Source: Blastocladiella britannica (taxonomy: Eukaryota; Blastocladiomycota; Blastocladiomycetes; Blastocladiales; Blastocladiaceae). Taken from it: DNA of 52,753 bases. Where the stretch lies: positions 1 through 52,753 of the forward strand of contig MU624567.1 of the NCBI GenBank assembly GCA_025349905.2, read 5' to 3'. Each line of letters opens with the position of its first letter. Position 1 is the first letter of the stretch. Of this stretch, positions 23,390 through 34,213 are shown piece by piece. The position numbers and the translations under genes are program-made. The notes beneath the pieces were generated by a model that was given only the letters and a program-made list of their open reading frames with translations, did not search any database and was not told the DNA's origin.

Positions 23390-23768
23390 ATGGCTCAAGA
23401 AGAACGTCCACAACCGCCGCCGTCCCTGGCCGAACGCATTGCGCACAATCACCCGCACCTGATCCCGTACAAGATGTGCCAGCAGCTGGCAATGCGCGAA
23501 GGCTCCATTTACTTGCTGACGGCCACTGCGGGTACTTTTGCGATCGCCAAGCTTGCTCGGGTCAGCCCCAATAACGCCATTCTGTCTGCGGCCGGTATTG
23601 CATTTTACTTATATTTCTTTGATGTGTAAATAACATTGATAAAAAAAATGGACACTAGTTGCTGGTATTGGCGCCGGATTCTTTGCCACCGCTCTGCAAT
23701 TCCACGCATGCACGGCGATCCTCTCAAGGCGCGTGGAGGATGAGTTTCCCGAGGAAAGAAATGAATGA
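23390..23768 (+). CDS. Small two-TM membrane protein (104 residues), possibly TMEM141-like
   Basis: Exons 23390-23594 and 23659-23768, phase-1 intron of 64 bases. After a Pro-rich start comes AHNHPHLIPYKMCQQLAMREG, then two hydrophobic spans (YLLTATAGTFAIAKLA and AVAGIGAGFFATALQFHA) separated by a short loop, and an acidic end (RRVEDEFPEERNE). The His-Pro/Tyr/Cys pattern ahead of two spans and the Arg-Val-Glu after them recall animal TMEM141, a small membrane protein of unknown function. That is a weak, memory-based resemblance. Unspliced, the frame would end after the first span, so splicing adds the second. The divergent SNF2 gene starts 47 bases upstream; the next minus-strand gene ends 8 bases away. 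Confidence 0.7.
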
Positions 23769-23776
23769 AGAAGTTT

Positions 23777-24508
23777 TCAAGGAGTAGGAGGAATGGCAGG
23801 TGAGTCCAGCGGCTCCGTCGGTCGAGAGGTGGCGGCGAGCGGCGGCTTGGAGAGATCGCGCCGCCGGACATCCACAATAGCAGCAGCTGGAATGACAGCA
23901 GACCATGGCGGCAGATCAGAGAGTACACGTCTCTCGCCCGCGATCCAGGTGCCCGTGACGTGGGTCGGCGACGGCGACGACGGATCCGCTTGGAAATGGA
24001 AGGAAAGCCGACCAACGCTCCCCCCGTTCATGGGATTGCGTGGAGGTGGCCGGCGGCGACTGGATCTTGATTGCGTTGCGCTCTCGCGAGGATCGCGGTT
24101 CTCTTGGTCCGAATCGTTGTCGCCAGCTGTAGTAGGAGTCTCGGGTAGGGCTGCAGCAATGGCTGTCCGCTTGGTGACGCGACGGCGATCTTGGAGATCC
24201 ATTTCCCGAGTTGGCGTTGGGGTCGCGATCGCACGGACACGCGCGTTTTGCTGCCTTGTAGAGCATTTTGGAGTCGTGCCGGGATGGTTGGGGGATGTGC
24301 TGGCAGCAAGTGTTATTACATTTTCGGATTCGGGACTGGGCTCTGGTTGTGTGTCGCCGGTTTCTCGCAGTGCTGGTTGTTGCTCGAGTCCTGCCGGCGA
24401 TGATTCCCGGGTGCTGCTTGTAACCGCTGGCTCCACGACCACTTGATCGCATGGTTCTTTGTTGTCGAGACTTGCCATTCCGAGCTCAAACTTCAAGGTG
24501 GTAGACAT
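23777..24508 (-). CDS. Unrecognised 243-residue disordered protein with TP sites and a KEN-like motif
   Basis: Single-exon frame starting at the ATG at 24506-24508 (MSTTLKFELGMASLDNKEP); a TTG ten codons upstream is ignored. The protein is rich in Ser, Thr, Pro and Arg without globular blocks. It contains several Thr-Pro pairs (ATPTPTRE, PETPTTAG) and DSDQENRDPRES, which resembles the KEN-box setting of APC/C substrates but has Gln in place of Lys. A basic patch (SRSSRRRPPPR) follows. Cell-cycle regulation is speculation based on this pattern. Codon bias is weaker than in neighbours. It is convergent with the small two-TM gene (8 bases) and lies downstream of the kinase gene on the same strand. 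Confidence 0.55.
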   Translation of the reverse strand: MSTTLKFELGMASLDNKEPCDQVVVEPAVTSSTRESSPAGLEQQPALRETGDTQPEPSPESENVITLAASTSPNHPGTTPKCSTRQQNARVRAIATPTPTREMDLQDRRRVTKRTAIAAALPETPTTAGDNDSDQENRDPRESATQSRSSRRRPPPRNPMNGGSVGRLSFHFQADPSSPSPTHVTGTWIAGERRVLSDLPPWSAVIPAAAIVDVRRRDLSKPPLAATSRPTEPLDSPAIPPTP

Positions 24509-24651
24509 TTTACAACGGCAAGCTGATATATTTTGCAAAGAGCGCGTCGCTTGCTGCCGAGGACGCGCAATCGATCAGTCTGCACGCGCCTGACCATGCA
24601 GCAATCCATCGTGCGTGATTTTTTGCAATATTTATTTACACGCGTGCAATA

Positions 24652-25874
24652 TTATCCAACCGGAATCTCGCTTAGCCGCTGCATTGCGCTTTCGACGCTT
24701 GGGCGCTTGGTCATGTCCACTTGGAGCATGTCCTGGATCAACCTGGTTAGCGGCTCACTTGATCTGTATGGCACTACGGTCAATCAGTTTCAAGAAAGCG
24801 CAATCTGCAATAAAAAAAATGGGTCCACATACCGGTCACCATAGTCCACTCGACCGCGAGCCGCGCTCTCGGTGCCATCAAATGCGGGCTTGCCAAACAT
24901 CATTGCGTACAGCACGCACCCCAAGCTCCACACGTCCGTCCGCTCATCGAGCGTAAAGTGCGAGGGGACACTAAAGCACTCGGGCGAGCGGTACGGCGCC
25001 GTTACCGAGGTTGCCAACTCGTCCTGGAGCGCATCGGCTTGCGCACGCGTTGTCACGGATCGCACTGCTGGGCACACGGATCCAAAGTCGGTCAGCACCA
25101 GGCTGACGGCATCATTGCTGACAAGCATGTTTGCTGGCTGGAGTATCACTTATTGAGTTTCAGTCGTTCAAAAAAAAAAAGAATAGACGACAGACTTTAA
25201 TATCCCGCACTACCAGTGGCGGATCCTGCTTGTGAAAGGCAAGGATGCCCGCACATGCCGATTTGAACAAGGGCACGATCAGCGCTGGCGTGAGCGGCTG
25301 CTGCCGGGCCATTCGCTCGTCAATGAAATCCTGCAAGTTTCCATTCTACGAAATATCCTTCGGTTAAGAAGAGGACGACGCACAAACTATAAAAGTCAAA
25401 CCTTCATAAAGGGCATGAGAATGAACCCCTGCATGCCCGCGCTCGAGGAGGAAATGAACTCCGAGGCAACAATACTCATGACATTGGGATGCACGCCAGC
25501 ACCACGATGCGCTTGCACCTCGCGCTGGAAGATCTGTTTTGATGGAAAATGTTAATAATTGATCAATACAATATAATGGGGACAACGCGTACATTGCGCG
25601 AATCGTCGTCCGCAACCGACATGCGTTTGAGAGCCCAGTATTGCTCTCCGTCGGATGAGAGATCGCGGGCCAGGTACACATTGCCGAATCCGCCCTGTAT
25701 GACATCTCATTGTCAGCACACTGTCCAAGTGCGTAAAAATACCAGATCGCCGATATGTACCTCAGCGATCTTATGCTGGTAGAGCAGCTTACGGCCGGCC
25801 AGCTGCACATGGTGATCGTGACCACCGTCGGTCGCCGTGTACACGAAAAAGAGAATGTGGCGCAAGATGTCCAT
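24652..25874 (-). CDS. Serine/threonine kinase, STK16 (NAK) family
   Basis: Predicted kinase of the STK16 group, membrane-associated at the Golgi in animals. Six exons: 25761-25874, 25593-25694, 25402-25533, 25196-25345, 24833-25137, 24652-24763; 304 residues, the same size as human STK16. Visible: GGFGNVYLARD (glycine loop), Lys61 in WALKRM, VRD at 162-164 with the catalytic Asp164, PANMLV, DFG at 183-185, SPECF, and DERTDVWSLGCVLYAMMFG, which is almost the STK16 signature. The usual HRD is VRD. The last acceptor was chosen as CAG at 24764-24766 because every other acceptor gives a stop before the final SSEPLTRLIQDMLQVDMTKRP helix. An N-myristoylation site is not evident (the start is MDILRHILFF). 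Confidence 0.9.
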
Positions 25875-27005
25875 TTGCTCATAAGCTTTGGGACGGGAGC
25901 GTCGGCAGCGGAAAATATGAGCGAATGACGTTAGCTGCAGTCGATGAGGCCCAGCCAGCTTGTCAGCATCAACCGCCGTGCGCGAAAGAGAGGGTTAATT
26001 GTGCGGTTAGAAAACTTCAAACGAGAAACGTCGAAAAAACTGGGCCAGGTAATGCGGCCAAGAAAACAATTCCGGACGTAGCCAAGGCGGCCAGAGGTAT
26101 CGTGGGCCATTCCACCTGGTGCTCGACAACAAATACGATTTAATACCCCTCACCATCCCTCCCGGTATCCATCCAAGGGCCATTTCAAACTTTTTTTGTT
26201 GCATCCAACCTCGGCTCATTGTTATTGAAAGCGATTCCTTACAGTTTCGGTACGAGCATCCGTCCCTGACCTGGAGGAAGTGATTATATGTTAGCTCATG
26301 CATGCCGCCAAATGATGCCTAAATAGGAGGTAGTTTGACAGCGTGTTCACAACTTGCAGAAACGCGAGTGCCTCTTACGACTTGCCATTTTATACAATTT
26401 TCTTGTATTCCGGGCCACTCCCCCCTGTTCGAGGTACTTTGCATTCCTCTGGTTTATTCTCCACTCCCAATCCAAGTGTTTCGAAAGTTTGGGTGTTTTT
26501 TTTTCTTGTCTGCTTGCTGCGCAGGAGCCGAAATTGGCCACATATACGCGCGGTCGATTCTTCCGCTACATTTATAGAGTGGCAGTGACTGACATTATAA
26601 ATTACTCTCTCATTCTTTCACCCAGTATTTTTTTGCTCACGACGCGCGCGCCTGCAAACTGCCGCCGTCCTCGTTGTTGTCCGACCCTGCACGAAGTTTG
26701 GGCGCCGACTTTCGTTCCTTACCCCATAACGCACTTCCCTGTGACTTTGGCCTGCGGTGCGTTACTTCCTGCATCAATATATCCTTCAAAATCAGCAGTG
26801 TGTATGGGTTTCGCAAGTCATTGCCGCACCTGAGCAATGGTTGGTGGGATGCTTCTCAAATGGAAATTTCGTCATGAACACTTTTTTTTTGGTTTGAACA
26901 CCGCACCCTGGCTCGCTCTGCCTGGCTCGCCCTATCGTCACTCTTTTTGACCGCCGCGCTGAAGACTGACATAATTTTTAATATGTACAGCCCATTACGG
27001 CAACA
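25875..27005. other. Divergent intergenic region between kinase and cyclin genes
   Basis: About 1.1 kb, clearly poorer in GC than the flanking exons. It carries the two promoters. A TTTATAGAG motif lies near 26570. Several overlapping open frames around 26335-26880 (up to ~160 codons) share the same DNA in all three frames and look like chance; none resembles a known protein. No RNA gene seen. Confidence 0.5.
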
Positions 27006-28976
27006 ATGGATCTCCTCACCTTCCCGGTCAAAGAAACCATCACCATGATGGCCAGTCTCCTGGAGCACATTACGCGCGCCAATGACCAGCTACCACTGCC
27101 CGTGGGAGTCGTCTCGCGGTTCCATGCGCGGTCCGTGCCTCCGATTTCGATCCAAAACTACCTGGCGCGCATCCTCAAATACGCGCCGTGCGCCAACCTG
27201 GTCTTTATCTCGGTGCTCGTGTACTTGGACCGCATGGCGCGGGCCAAAATGCCGTTCGTGGTGTGCTCGGCCAACATCCACCGGCTGCTGATTGCCGCGG
27301 TGATGGTCGCCACCAAGTTCTACTCGGACGTGTTCTACACCAACTCGCACTACGCCAAAGTTGGCGGGCTCGCGGTGCAGGAGCTCAACCAGCTCGAGCT
27401 CGAGTTCTTGTTCATGAACGAGTTCAACCTGACCATCACGCCGATCGAGTTCCAGCACTATGCGGACCGGCTGCTCGAGCACGCCACCGCCGAAAAGGCG
27501 CGCATGCGCGCTGCGTACCCGTCGCCACACACGTCGGCGGGGTCAGCACCAGCAACGTCTCCCCCCGCCGTGGCGGCGCGTGCGCCCAGCCCGCCCCCCG
27601 CGGCCGCGACCCTGTCGACGTCGTCATCGTCGTCGTCGCTGCGCAACGGAGCCATTGGTGGACTGGTGCGGAGCGGAACCATGCCTGCGCGCGTGGCGTC
27701 GCCCGGCACGCCCATCCAGCAGATCCCCGAGCCGCTGTTCAACCACAATGCCGACGCCATGGACGTGACGGTCACATCGCCCGAGGAGGTTCCGCAGGAA
27801 TGCCAGTCGCTGGCGCCGCCGGTCATGCCCCAGCCGCCCGCGTCTTACCACCCCATCCAGCAGCAGCAACAGCAGCAACAGCAGCACCACTACCAGCAGT
27901 TGCAGCAACCCTTGCCACCGCACATTCCGCCGCAATTCCACCCATCGCACGCTCGTCACTCTCCACAGCTGCAGCAACAGCAGCAACTGCCGTCGGTGGC
28001 TGTGACGGCCGCGTCCACGTACCGCTCTCCCCGCTCTTCGCCACTGGCTCGCAGTGCGGTCGCTGCTGGTCTGGTGCGCGCACCGTCCACTTCGCCGCTG
28101 GCCAAGCAGTCTGTGTTGCCCGGCAGTGGGGCTGTGGCTGCATCGCCCATGGAGTCGACGTCGCCCATGGCGGCGCCATCGCCTCTTGGCCATGCACCGC
28201 TGCTGCACCCGCCCGTGCACGGCCACGCACACCATGCGTACGGTTACGCGCCAGCGCCGATGCCGCCACGGCACGCCCCAGCCTTTCCGCCGCCAACGCG
28301 TGCCGCCACGGCTCCCATGGCCGAAACGAATGGCGGTAGCGGTTACGCAATGCCCCCTCGCGTGCACCCGGGTGTGCCCACGTCGTCGGCGCTACTGCAC
28401 CGGCAAGCAACGGTGGCCGCGGCCGGTGGCAAGCCGTTGCCGTCGGCACCAACCATGTCGTCGTCGCCATCGCCAATGACTGGGCCACAGTACCCGGTGA
28501 TGCCGCGGTTGCCGCTGCACGCCCCACCCGGCGGCATGACGCCCGCGCCCAATCTCCGCGGCCCGCTGCCGATCCCACCGCCGCAGCGCGCCATGTCGTC
28601 GCTGTACATTTCAACCTCGTCAACGGCAGCAGTGGCGGCAGCTGCCGCAGCAGGTACATCCCCAAACTCACAGACTCCTTCGCCCACGGTTACCTCGGCT
28701 GCATTGCTCGCTCACCTGCACCATTCGCAGCAGCTGGCGGCCGCCGCGGCGACACGCAGCGCTGCTGGTCTTCTTGCTCCGCCACCGGCCGGCGCGCCTC
28801 TGTGGATGCACCGGGGAGGGAATGTGGCGGCGGGGATGGCCAGTCCGCCGGATGGGATCACCATGATGGCCAGCCCCGAGGCCTCTAGTCCCATGGCCAT
28901 TGGCGGCGGTGCAGTCTCGCAGATCCCCATGGATATGGATTTGACATCGATGCCTCGCGGATCAGCCGTCGAGTGA
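27006..28976 (+). CDS. Pho80/Pcl-type cyclin with long disordered tail
   Basis: Cyclin of the PHO80/PCL group, expected to bind a Pho85-like kinase. Single exon of 656 residues; the ATG at 27006 follows AT-rich leader. The cyclin box is in residues ~1-165: FPVKETITMMASLLEHIT, PPISIQNYLARILKYAPC, FISVLVYLDRM, then NIHRLLIAAVMVATKFYSD and LNQLELEFLFMNEFNLTI, the family hallmark. The remaining ~490 residues are low complexity: Ala/Pro/Ser/Met-rich with a glutamine tract (27858-27887) and many Ser-Pro/Thr-Ser-Pro sites that could be phosphorylated by the partner kinase. Which PCL subgroup (PHO80, PCL6/7 or PCL1/2) cannot be decided from sequence alone; the PHO80/PCL6-7 side fits best. The opposite strand has long chance frames. 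Confidence 0.93.
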   Translation: MDLLTFPVKETITMMASLLEHITRANDQLPLPVGVVSRFHARSVPPISIQNYLARILKYAPCANLVFISVLVYLDRMARAKMPFVVCSANIHRLLIAAVMVATKFYSDVFYTNSHYAKVGGLAVQELNQLELEFLFMNEFNLTITPIEFQHYADRLLEHATAEKARMRAAYPSPHTSAGSAPATSPPAVAARAPSPPPAAATLSTSSSSSSLRNGAIGGLVRSGTMPARVASPGTPIQQIPEPLFNHNADAMDVTVTSPEEVPQECQSLAPPVMPQPPASYHPIQQQQQQQQQHHYQQLQQPLPPHIPPQFHPSHARHSPQLQQQQQLPSVAVTAASTYRSPRSSPLARSAVAAGLVRAPSTSPLAKQSVLPGSGAVAASPMESTSPMAAPSPLGHAPLLHPPVHGHAHHAYGYAPAPMPPRHAPAFPPPTRAATAPMAETNGGSGYAMPPRVHPGVPTSSALLHRQATVAAAGGKPLPSAPTMSSSPSPMTGPQYPVMPRLPLHAPPGGMTPAPNLRGPLPIPPPQRAMSSLYISTSSTAAVAAAAAAGTSPNSQTPSPTVTSAALLAHLHHSQQLAAAAATRSAAGLLAPPPAGAPLWMHRGGNVAAGMASPPDGITMMASPEASSPMAIGGGAVSQIPMDMDLTSMPRGSAVE

Positions 28977-29685
28977 AATACATTTTTTTTTTTTTGGTGT
29001 GCGACATGGTGAACTTGCTGATCATCTGCACCGAAAATCGAGCGCCAGTGCGTTGCCCTCGCACCAGCTGCACTAGGTCGCTATCTCACAAAGTATTTAC
29101 GCGCTCGTGGCGATCCAGTAGCGGCGTCGAGCGGGTTGCGAGGATTCGCCACTCGACTTGCAAAAAAATTTGGTCACGATTCGCGTTCCTCTCTCCCAGC
29201 GAAGCAACCCTGCAACGCAAGCACGGGCAATCAGGAAATTCGCGCGACCGAAACGGCCAAAAAAATCGTCAACTGTACGCTCCAATACAATTCAATCTAC
29301 ACATATTTCCCTTCCTCCTCCCACTGTTGTGTGTGTGTGTGTGTGTGTGTTTGTGTTGTTGGTCGTCCTCCTCGACCACTCGTCCTCCCTCTCATCTGGA
29401 TATCCGAGACATATCTGCGCGGACATCGCTTCTTTGGTGCAGAACCGGAGTGAGGACAACCACGCACCACACCGACACACAACACTATACCCCACCGACT
29501 CGTCCCTCTCCAATGTTGAAAGTAATAGAAGCTCACTTGAAATAATATACATTTTTTTTCTTCTCCTATAAAATGTTGCTATCGACGGCCGTTGCGTTTT
29601 GAATGGTCTTGTCGTTCCCCCGACTGCACTTTTACTCCTCGTTGGACTCCCGCCATGGACTGGATCGCACAACAAAAAACAAAAG
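28977..29685. other. Intergenic region with (GT)11 microsatellite
   Basis: Non-coding stretch of 709 bases between the cyclin and forkhead genes. It contains a (GT)11 run at 29329-29350. The frame downstream of 29599 that joins the forkhead gene opens with TTG, not ATG, and is treated as leader. Nothing else recognisable. Confidence 0.55.
29329..29350. repeat. (GT)11 microsatellite
   Basis: Eleven uninterrupted GT dinucleotides in the leader region upstream of the forkhead gene. Confidence 0.95.
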
Positions 29686-32600
29686 ATGATCGAAACGACG
29701 GGCGGCGATGCAACGCAGCCACAACGGCCCGCGCCGGCCCCGCGCCGCGTTAGGGTCGCTGAAATGTACCCAAACCCCGAGGACCCGCTGTCTCTGCCCC
29801 CTGTCCAGGCATTTGCCAAGCTCTCGGGCTACGACTGGACCTACTACATCAAAACCACGCGCGTGATTGTGGGCCGGTCGCCCGAAGTGATCGATCCGGA
29901 CGAGGAGGATCCGGTGGACGTGGATCTGGGACCCACCAAAACCGTCTCGCGCCGCCACTGCGCGATCGTGTACAACTACGACACGTCGGGGTGGGAGGTC
30001 GAGGTGCTCGGCCGTAACGGTATCAAGGTCGACGGGGAGACGTGCCGGCAAGGCCAGGGGAATGCTCCGCTGACGACTGGGTGCGCGCCTTTTTACGCCC
30101 CTCACTTTTAAAGATTGTATTGCTGCTAAAACGATGGGCCGTATAGTAAAATGCTCGAGATTGGTGGGATCCAGTTCCTGTTCTTGCTCCCGAACGTGGA
30201 CGACCCGCAAGAGGAAACAGAGACGGCCGAGCCTTCGTCGGTCCGTGGGTCGCGCGGCCGTGGGCGCCCCGCCACCAAACGTAAAGCACGCGCGGGCGCT
30301 GCTGCATCCACAGCCGCAGATTCCGAGACGGCCGGACTGGATGGCGATGCGGACACTCGCCCAGCAGCCAAACGAGCCAAGACTGCCGCCGCCAAGGCGA
30401 AGCGCGGCAAGGGCGCCAGTAGCGCTGCCTCCGATACTCGCGGTGGCGGCGACACGGACCTCAACATGGCGCTGAGCGGCCCCACGCCGCCCGACTGGTT
30501 CAACGGCCCGTACCCGACCGCGCGCGACCTGGGCGTGCATCTGATCCGCGACCCGACCGTGGACTGGACGTCCGAGGAAAGCAGCGACCGCAAACCGCCG
30601 TACAGCTACGCGTCGCTGATTGCCGAGGCCATTTCGGCGCAGCCCATGGGGTGCGCGTCGCTGCAGGACATTTACGAGTACATTGCAGACCGTTATGCGT
30701 TCTACAAGAATGCGACCCACGCCTGGCAAAACTCGGTCCGCCACAACCTCGCCCTCAACAAGTGTTTTCTCAAGATTGGCAAGGTCGGCGGGCAGGGCAA
30801 CAAGGGATTCGTCTGGCGCCTGGACCCGGAGCGCGCCAACGAAATCAGCGACGAGAGCCGCCGCGGCCGCAAAGTCAACGATTCCTCCAGCAAGAACGAC
30901 CACACCAACGCTCGCGGCGGCGGCCGCGGTGACAATGGCCGCCTCACGCCCGCCACGTCTGCTGCGACTGGCGCTTCCACTCCTGCCGCTGCCGCCGCTG
31001 CCAGTGCAAGCGCTGCCACACAGGGCATGTTTCCCGGGGCTATGGATTTCAGCACCTTCCAGGCCATGTTTGGCGGCATGCCGATGTTGCCGGGCATGAT
31101 GCCGCCTGGGCTGATGCCGCGCCTGCCCGGATTTGGTGGGCCGGATGCGTTTGGCATGATGGGAAGCAGTGGCCTGCCTGGCTTCAACCCGGCCATGGCC
31201 GCTGCCGCTGCCGCCTCTGCCGGTGGTTCTGGTGGTGGGGCCTTCACTGGTAGTTCACTTATGCCTGGATCAGGGTATGGGGTCGACATGGGCGAGCTGC
31301 CAGTGCACGCTCGACCCTTCCGATCGTTTTATTCGCTCTACCACACGACTCCGGACCTGACGCTGCTGCCGTCGGCGCTGGACCTCATGCGGTCCATGCC
31401 CAAGTCGTACAAGCGGTTTTCGCTCATGGATCAAGATCCGGCCGCTGACGACATGCTGGTGGGCGACTTTCTCGACCGCGACGCCTTCCCGCCCGTCGGT
31501 GCCGCGATTGCGCTGACCAAGGAGCAGTTGACGACCAAGCTGCAGTCTGACCGCGAAAAGCAAAAGACGGCCACCTCCGCAGCCATCTCTGCCGCCAGCA
31601 ACCATTTGGCTTCCACCGCCGCTACTTCCAACGCGCCCGCCAGCGATCAGAGCGCCGCCACCACTACCATTGACCGCACTTCAACTACGACGACAGCGGC
31701 CGCAGCAACAACAACGACGGTTGTTGCCGCGCCGATGCGCCTTCACGTCCACTCGACCTCGACTGGCCACGCTGGCAAGGCGTGCGGCATCATCACCGTC
31801 AACAACCAGTTCGAGCATGGGATTCTCCTGGCCAAGGCCGCAACGGACGCCGCGGCCGTGGCCGCCACCAAGTGCGTTGCCGCGACCCCCGGCGCAGCCA
31901 ACTACGACGAGGTGGCGGCCCAAGTCCGGTCTGTCGTGGACAAGATGGCAGTGGCTGCGGGCTTGGCGCCGGCGACTCGGGCCCACACGGCGTCGGTTTC
32001 GTCTACTTTGGCACATCCGGCAGGCCGAGGTCAGGCCGATGTACCCATGGCAGGCGGCAGCAACATTGCTCTGCGGATGCGGACCTCGGCCGTCGGGCAG
32101 CAGGAGCAGCAGCAGCAGGCAAGAGACCCTCCGTCCTCTGAGGAGTGGCGCAGGCTGGTGGATGAGGCCATGTCCAACGCCGCTGCACCGACTACGGACG
32201 CGTCGCCGACATCGCCCGCGATTGAATGGGGTCTCGTTGGCGGTGGGAATGATCGCAGCGACGAAATTTGGGGCGACGAGGACCAGCTGGAAGAGGAGGA
32301 GCGGCAGCGGCAACAGTCTCTCCATCCACCACGAACCGCGCCGCCGCTCCAGGCCGACCCCGATGCCATGCAAGTGGACGACAAGGCTGCTGCTGACGAC
32401 GGCAAAATGGACGTGGACCCTCCAGCGTCGGCCTCTGCCCGAACCTCATTCCCTTCATCTGCCAACAACAAGACAGCCGCGCCGTTTGGGTTTCCCTCGA
32501 CCTCGTCACCGGCACGCGCCGCATCCGGGCACGGGCTATTTGGTATGGCGATGCCCCCACCGCCGCTGCCGCCGTCGTTCCCCAATGTACACCCAATCGG

Positions 32601-33171
32601 TGGTGGCGGGTTTCCTGGCGCTGGATTCCCCTTTCACCTCGGCGGGCCGACGCAGGCTCCGCTCATGCCGCCGCCGCCGCTCCCACCGTCTTCCTCGTCG
32701 GTGGCAGGCGGGCACAGCGGCCCTCCTCCTCCCATGGGCATGCCGTTCACTGCCATGCCGTTTGGGATGTCGGCGTTTCCATTTGGTCCCGGCGGTGGTC
32801 CCAGCGGCGGCAGCGGGATCGGCGTCCCACCACCGGCTGGCATGCCGCCCATGCACCTCCCAGGCGTTGGCGGCGCAATGGGCATGCCGCCTGCTGCAGC
32901 AGCAGCTGCCGCCGCCATGAGCATGAACGGTGGCCCCGGAGGTGTCCAGTCGTACGGGCTGGCCGCATACTACTACTCGCGCGTGATGTCGGCCATGTCT
33001 GGCCCGTCAGCGGCGCCCTCTCTGTCGTCCATGATGCCCATGCCGGATATGAGCGCGAACTTGCACCCGAATGGCGGTGTGGACGCGACGAGGCGTGGTG
33101 GCGGCTTTGGAGGGCGCGGTGGACAGGCCGGCGGCGCCGGCGGTGCTGGCGGCCGAGGCAAGAAAAAATGA
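29686..33171 (+). CDS. FHA-forkhead transcription factor (Fkh1/2, FOXK-like)
   Basis: Nuclear DNA-binding regulator. Exons 29686-30080 and 30147-33171, phase-2 intron of 66 bases; 1139 residues. An FHA domain spans residues ~25-145: VIVGRSPEV, KTVSRRHCAIVYNY and GWEVEVLGRNGIKVDG, completed after the intron by MLEIGGIQFLFLLP. The intron thus cuts the FHA domain. A basic nuclear-localisation stretch (GRGRPATKRKARAG) is followed by the forkhead at ~279-365: RKPPYSYASLIAEAI, YKNATHAWQNSVRHNLALNKCF and GNKGFVWRLDPE. The long C-terminus is Ala/Gly/Met/Pro-rich with many GMP-type repeats and ends in a Gly/Arg-rich run plus lysines. FHA with forkhead is the Fkh1/Fkh2/FOXK architecture, linked in yeast to cell-cycle genes. 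The ATG at 29686 is the first in frame; frame extension upstream is non-ATG. Confidence 0.93.
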
Positions 33172-33727
33172 GCCTATGTATTGATTTGTTTTGGTTATTG
33201 TACTGTCAGCGTGGCTGGTGAATTTCAGTTCCGTCGCTCGACGAATTATTCGTCGAACCTCCTCTGGCATTTACCAAATAACGTCAAAGTATTATTAATT
33301 TTCTTATTATTTTGTCCCACGGAGCCCCCCGCCCGACCAGTAGCACCGCACCGCGCACCAGTATCAGTATCCGTACCTGCCGCAGTATATTTTGCGTGTG
33401 TCCCGTCGTAAATCGCAGCCAACATGGATTTGCGTCCATAGAAACGTAACAATACATGCTCGGCTATTGATTGCCAATGTAACGACGTTATTTTGGACCG
33501 AGTGTCACTATTTTCCAGCTGTTTCGACGGATGGACTGGCGTGTATTTGCTTGATTCTGGCCGATATATTTATGGAACCCAATCCGTTGCAGAAACGACT
33601 GGCTTGTGCAACAGCTGGAAATAAATACTGATACTGGCTGCTGGTGCTCGCTATTGTAGGGTGATGCTGCTGCTCTGGTGAAATTTTCGTTACGACTCTA
33701 ATTAACCATAATTTTTTGAAATTTCAG
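33172..33727. promoter_or_regulatory. Upstream region of the eL32 gene, possible 5'UTR intron
   Basis: 556 AT-rich bases without a coding frame. The eL32 ATG is directly preceded by TTTCAG, with TAATTAACC upstream that could act as a branch site, so a 5'UTR intron ending at 33727 is likely, as in many ribosomal-protein genes. Its donor is not clear. A 12-base perfect inverted repeat lies inside (listed separately). Confidence 0.5.
33512..33621. repeat. 12-base perfect inverted repeat, 86-base spacer
   Basis: TTTCCAGCTGTT at 33512-33523 and its exact reverse complement AACAGCTGGAAA at 33610-33621, upstream of the ribosomal protein gene. It could be a small mobile-element remnant, an RNA stem or a paired regulatory site. 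Confidence 0.7.
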
Positions 33728-34213
33728 ATGGTGGCCTCGCTCAACAAGACCCCTATCGTGAAGAAGCGCTCCAAGCGTTTCTCCCGTCACCAGTCGGACC
33801 GGTACCACCGTGTCGCCGTTCGTATTCAATTTTCCATATTTTCGTCGTATTGCACCAGAAATGGAATACTGACACCAACAAAAAAAAATCAACGAAAACA
33901 GCCGTCGTGGCGCAAGCCCAAGGGTATTGATAACCGTGTCCGTCGTCGCTTTAAGGGCCAGATCCCCATGCCCAAGATCGGCTACGGATCGAACCAGAAG
34001 ACCCGCCACCTTCTCCCGTCGGGCTTCAAGAAGTTCGTTGTCCGCAACCCGAAGGAGCTCGAGGTGCTGCTGATGCACAACCGCACCTACGCTGCCGAGA
34101 TTGCCCACAACGTGTCGGCCCAGAAGCGCGCCGTCATTGTTGCCCGCGCCAAGCAGCTGAACGTGGCCGTGACCAACGCCCACGCTCGCCTGCGCACCGA
34201 GGAGCAGGAGTAA
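33728..34213 (+). CDS. RPL32: 60S ribosomal protein eL32
   Basis: Structural protein of the large cytosolic ribosomal subunit. Exons 33728-33817 and 33902-34213, phase-0 intron of 84 bases with donor GTTCGT; 133 residues, the usual family length (about 130-135). The sequence matches eL32 throughout: [19 protein letters not shown], then after the intron [55 protein letters not shown] and ARLRTEEQE. Without splicing, the frame inserts an unrelated hydrophobic peptide from the intron, which happens to have no stop. The ATG immediately follows TTTCAG, suggesting that a leader intron ends at the start codon. Confidence 0.97.
   Translation: MVASLNKTPIVKKRSKRFSRHQSDRYHRVAVRIQFSIFSSYCTRNGILTPTKKNQRKQPSWRKPKGIDNRVRRRFKGQIPMPKIGYGSNQKTRHLLPSGFKKFVVRNPKELEVLLMHNRTYAAEIAHNVSAQKRAVIVARAKQLNVAVTNAHARLRTEEQE

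Noticed and set aside
24764..24810. Earlier acceptors (TTGCAG and CGTAG) for the last kinase intron
   Set aside because: Each gives a stop before the conserved C-terminal helix when joined to the strong GTATGT donor.
26354..26833. 159-codon frame between kinase and cyclin genes
   Set aside because: Overlaps other open frames in the same AT-rich stretch, no codon bias and no recognisable domain.
26885..26905. Second T-arm-like string (GTTCAAACC on the minus strand)
   Set aside because: The stem does not pair and an A-run follows where the acceptor stem should be.
27624..28671. Long minus-strand frames opposite the cyclin tail
   Set aside because: Arg/His-rich shadows of Ala/Pro/Gln codons with no domain.
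29632..30903. 423-codon minus-strand frame opposite the forkhead gene
   Set aside because: Antisense shadow caused by high GC; the plus strand encodes clear FHA and forkhead domains.
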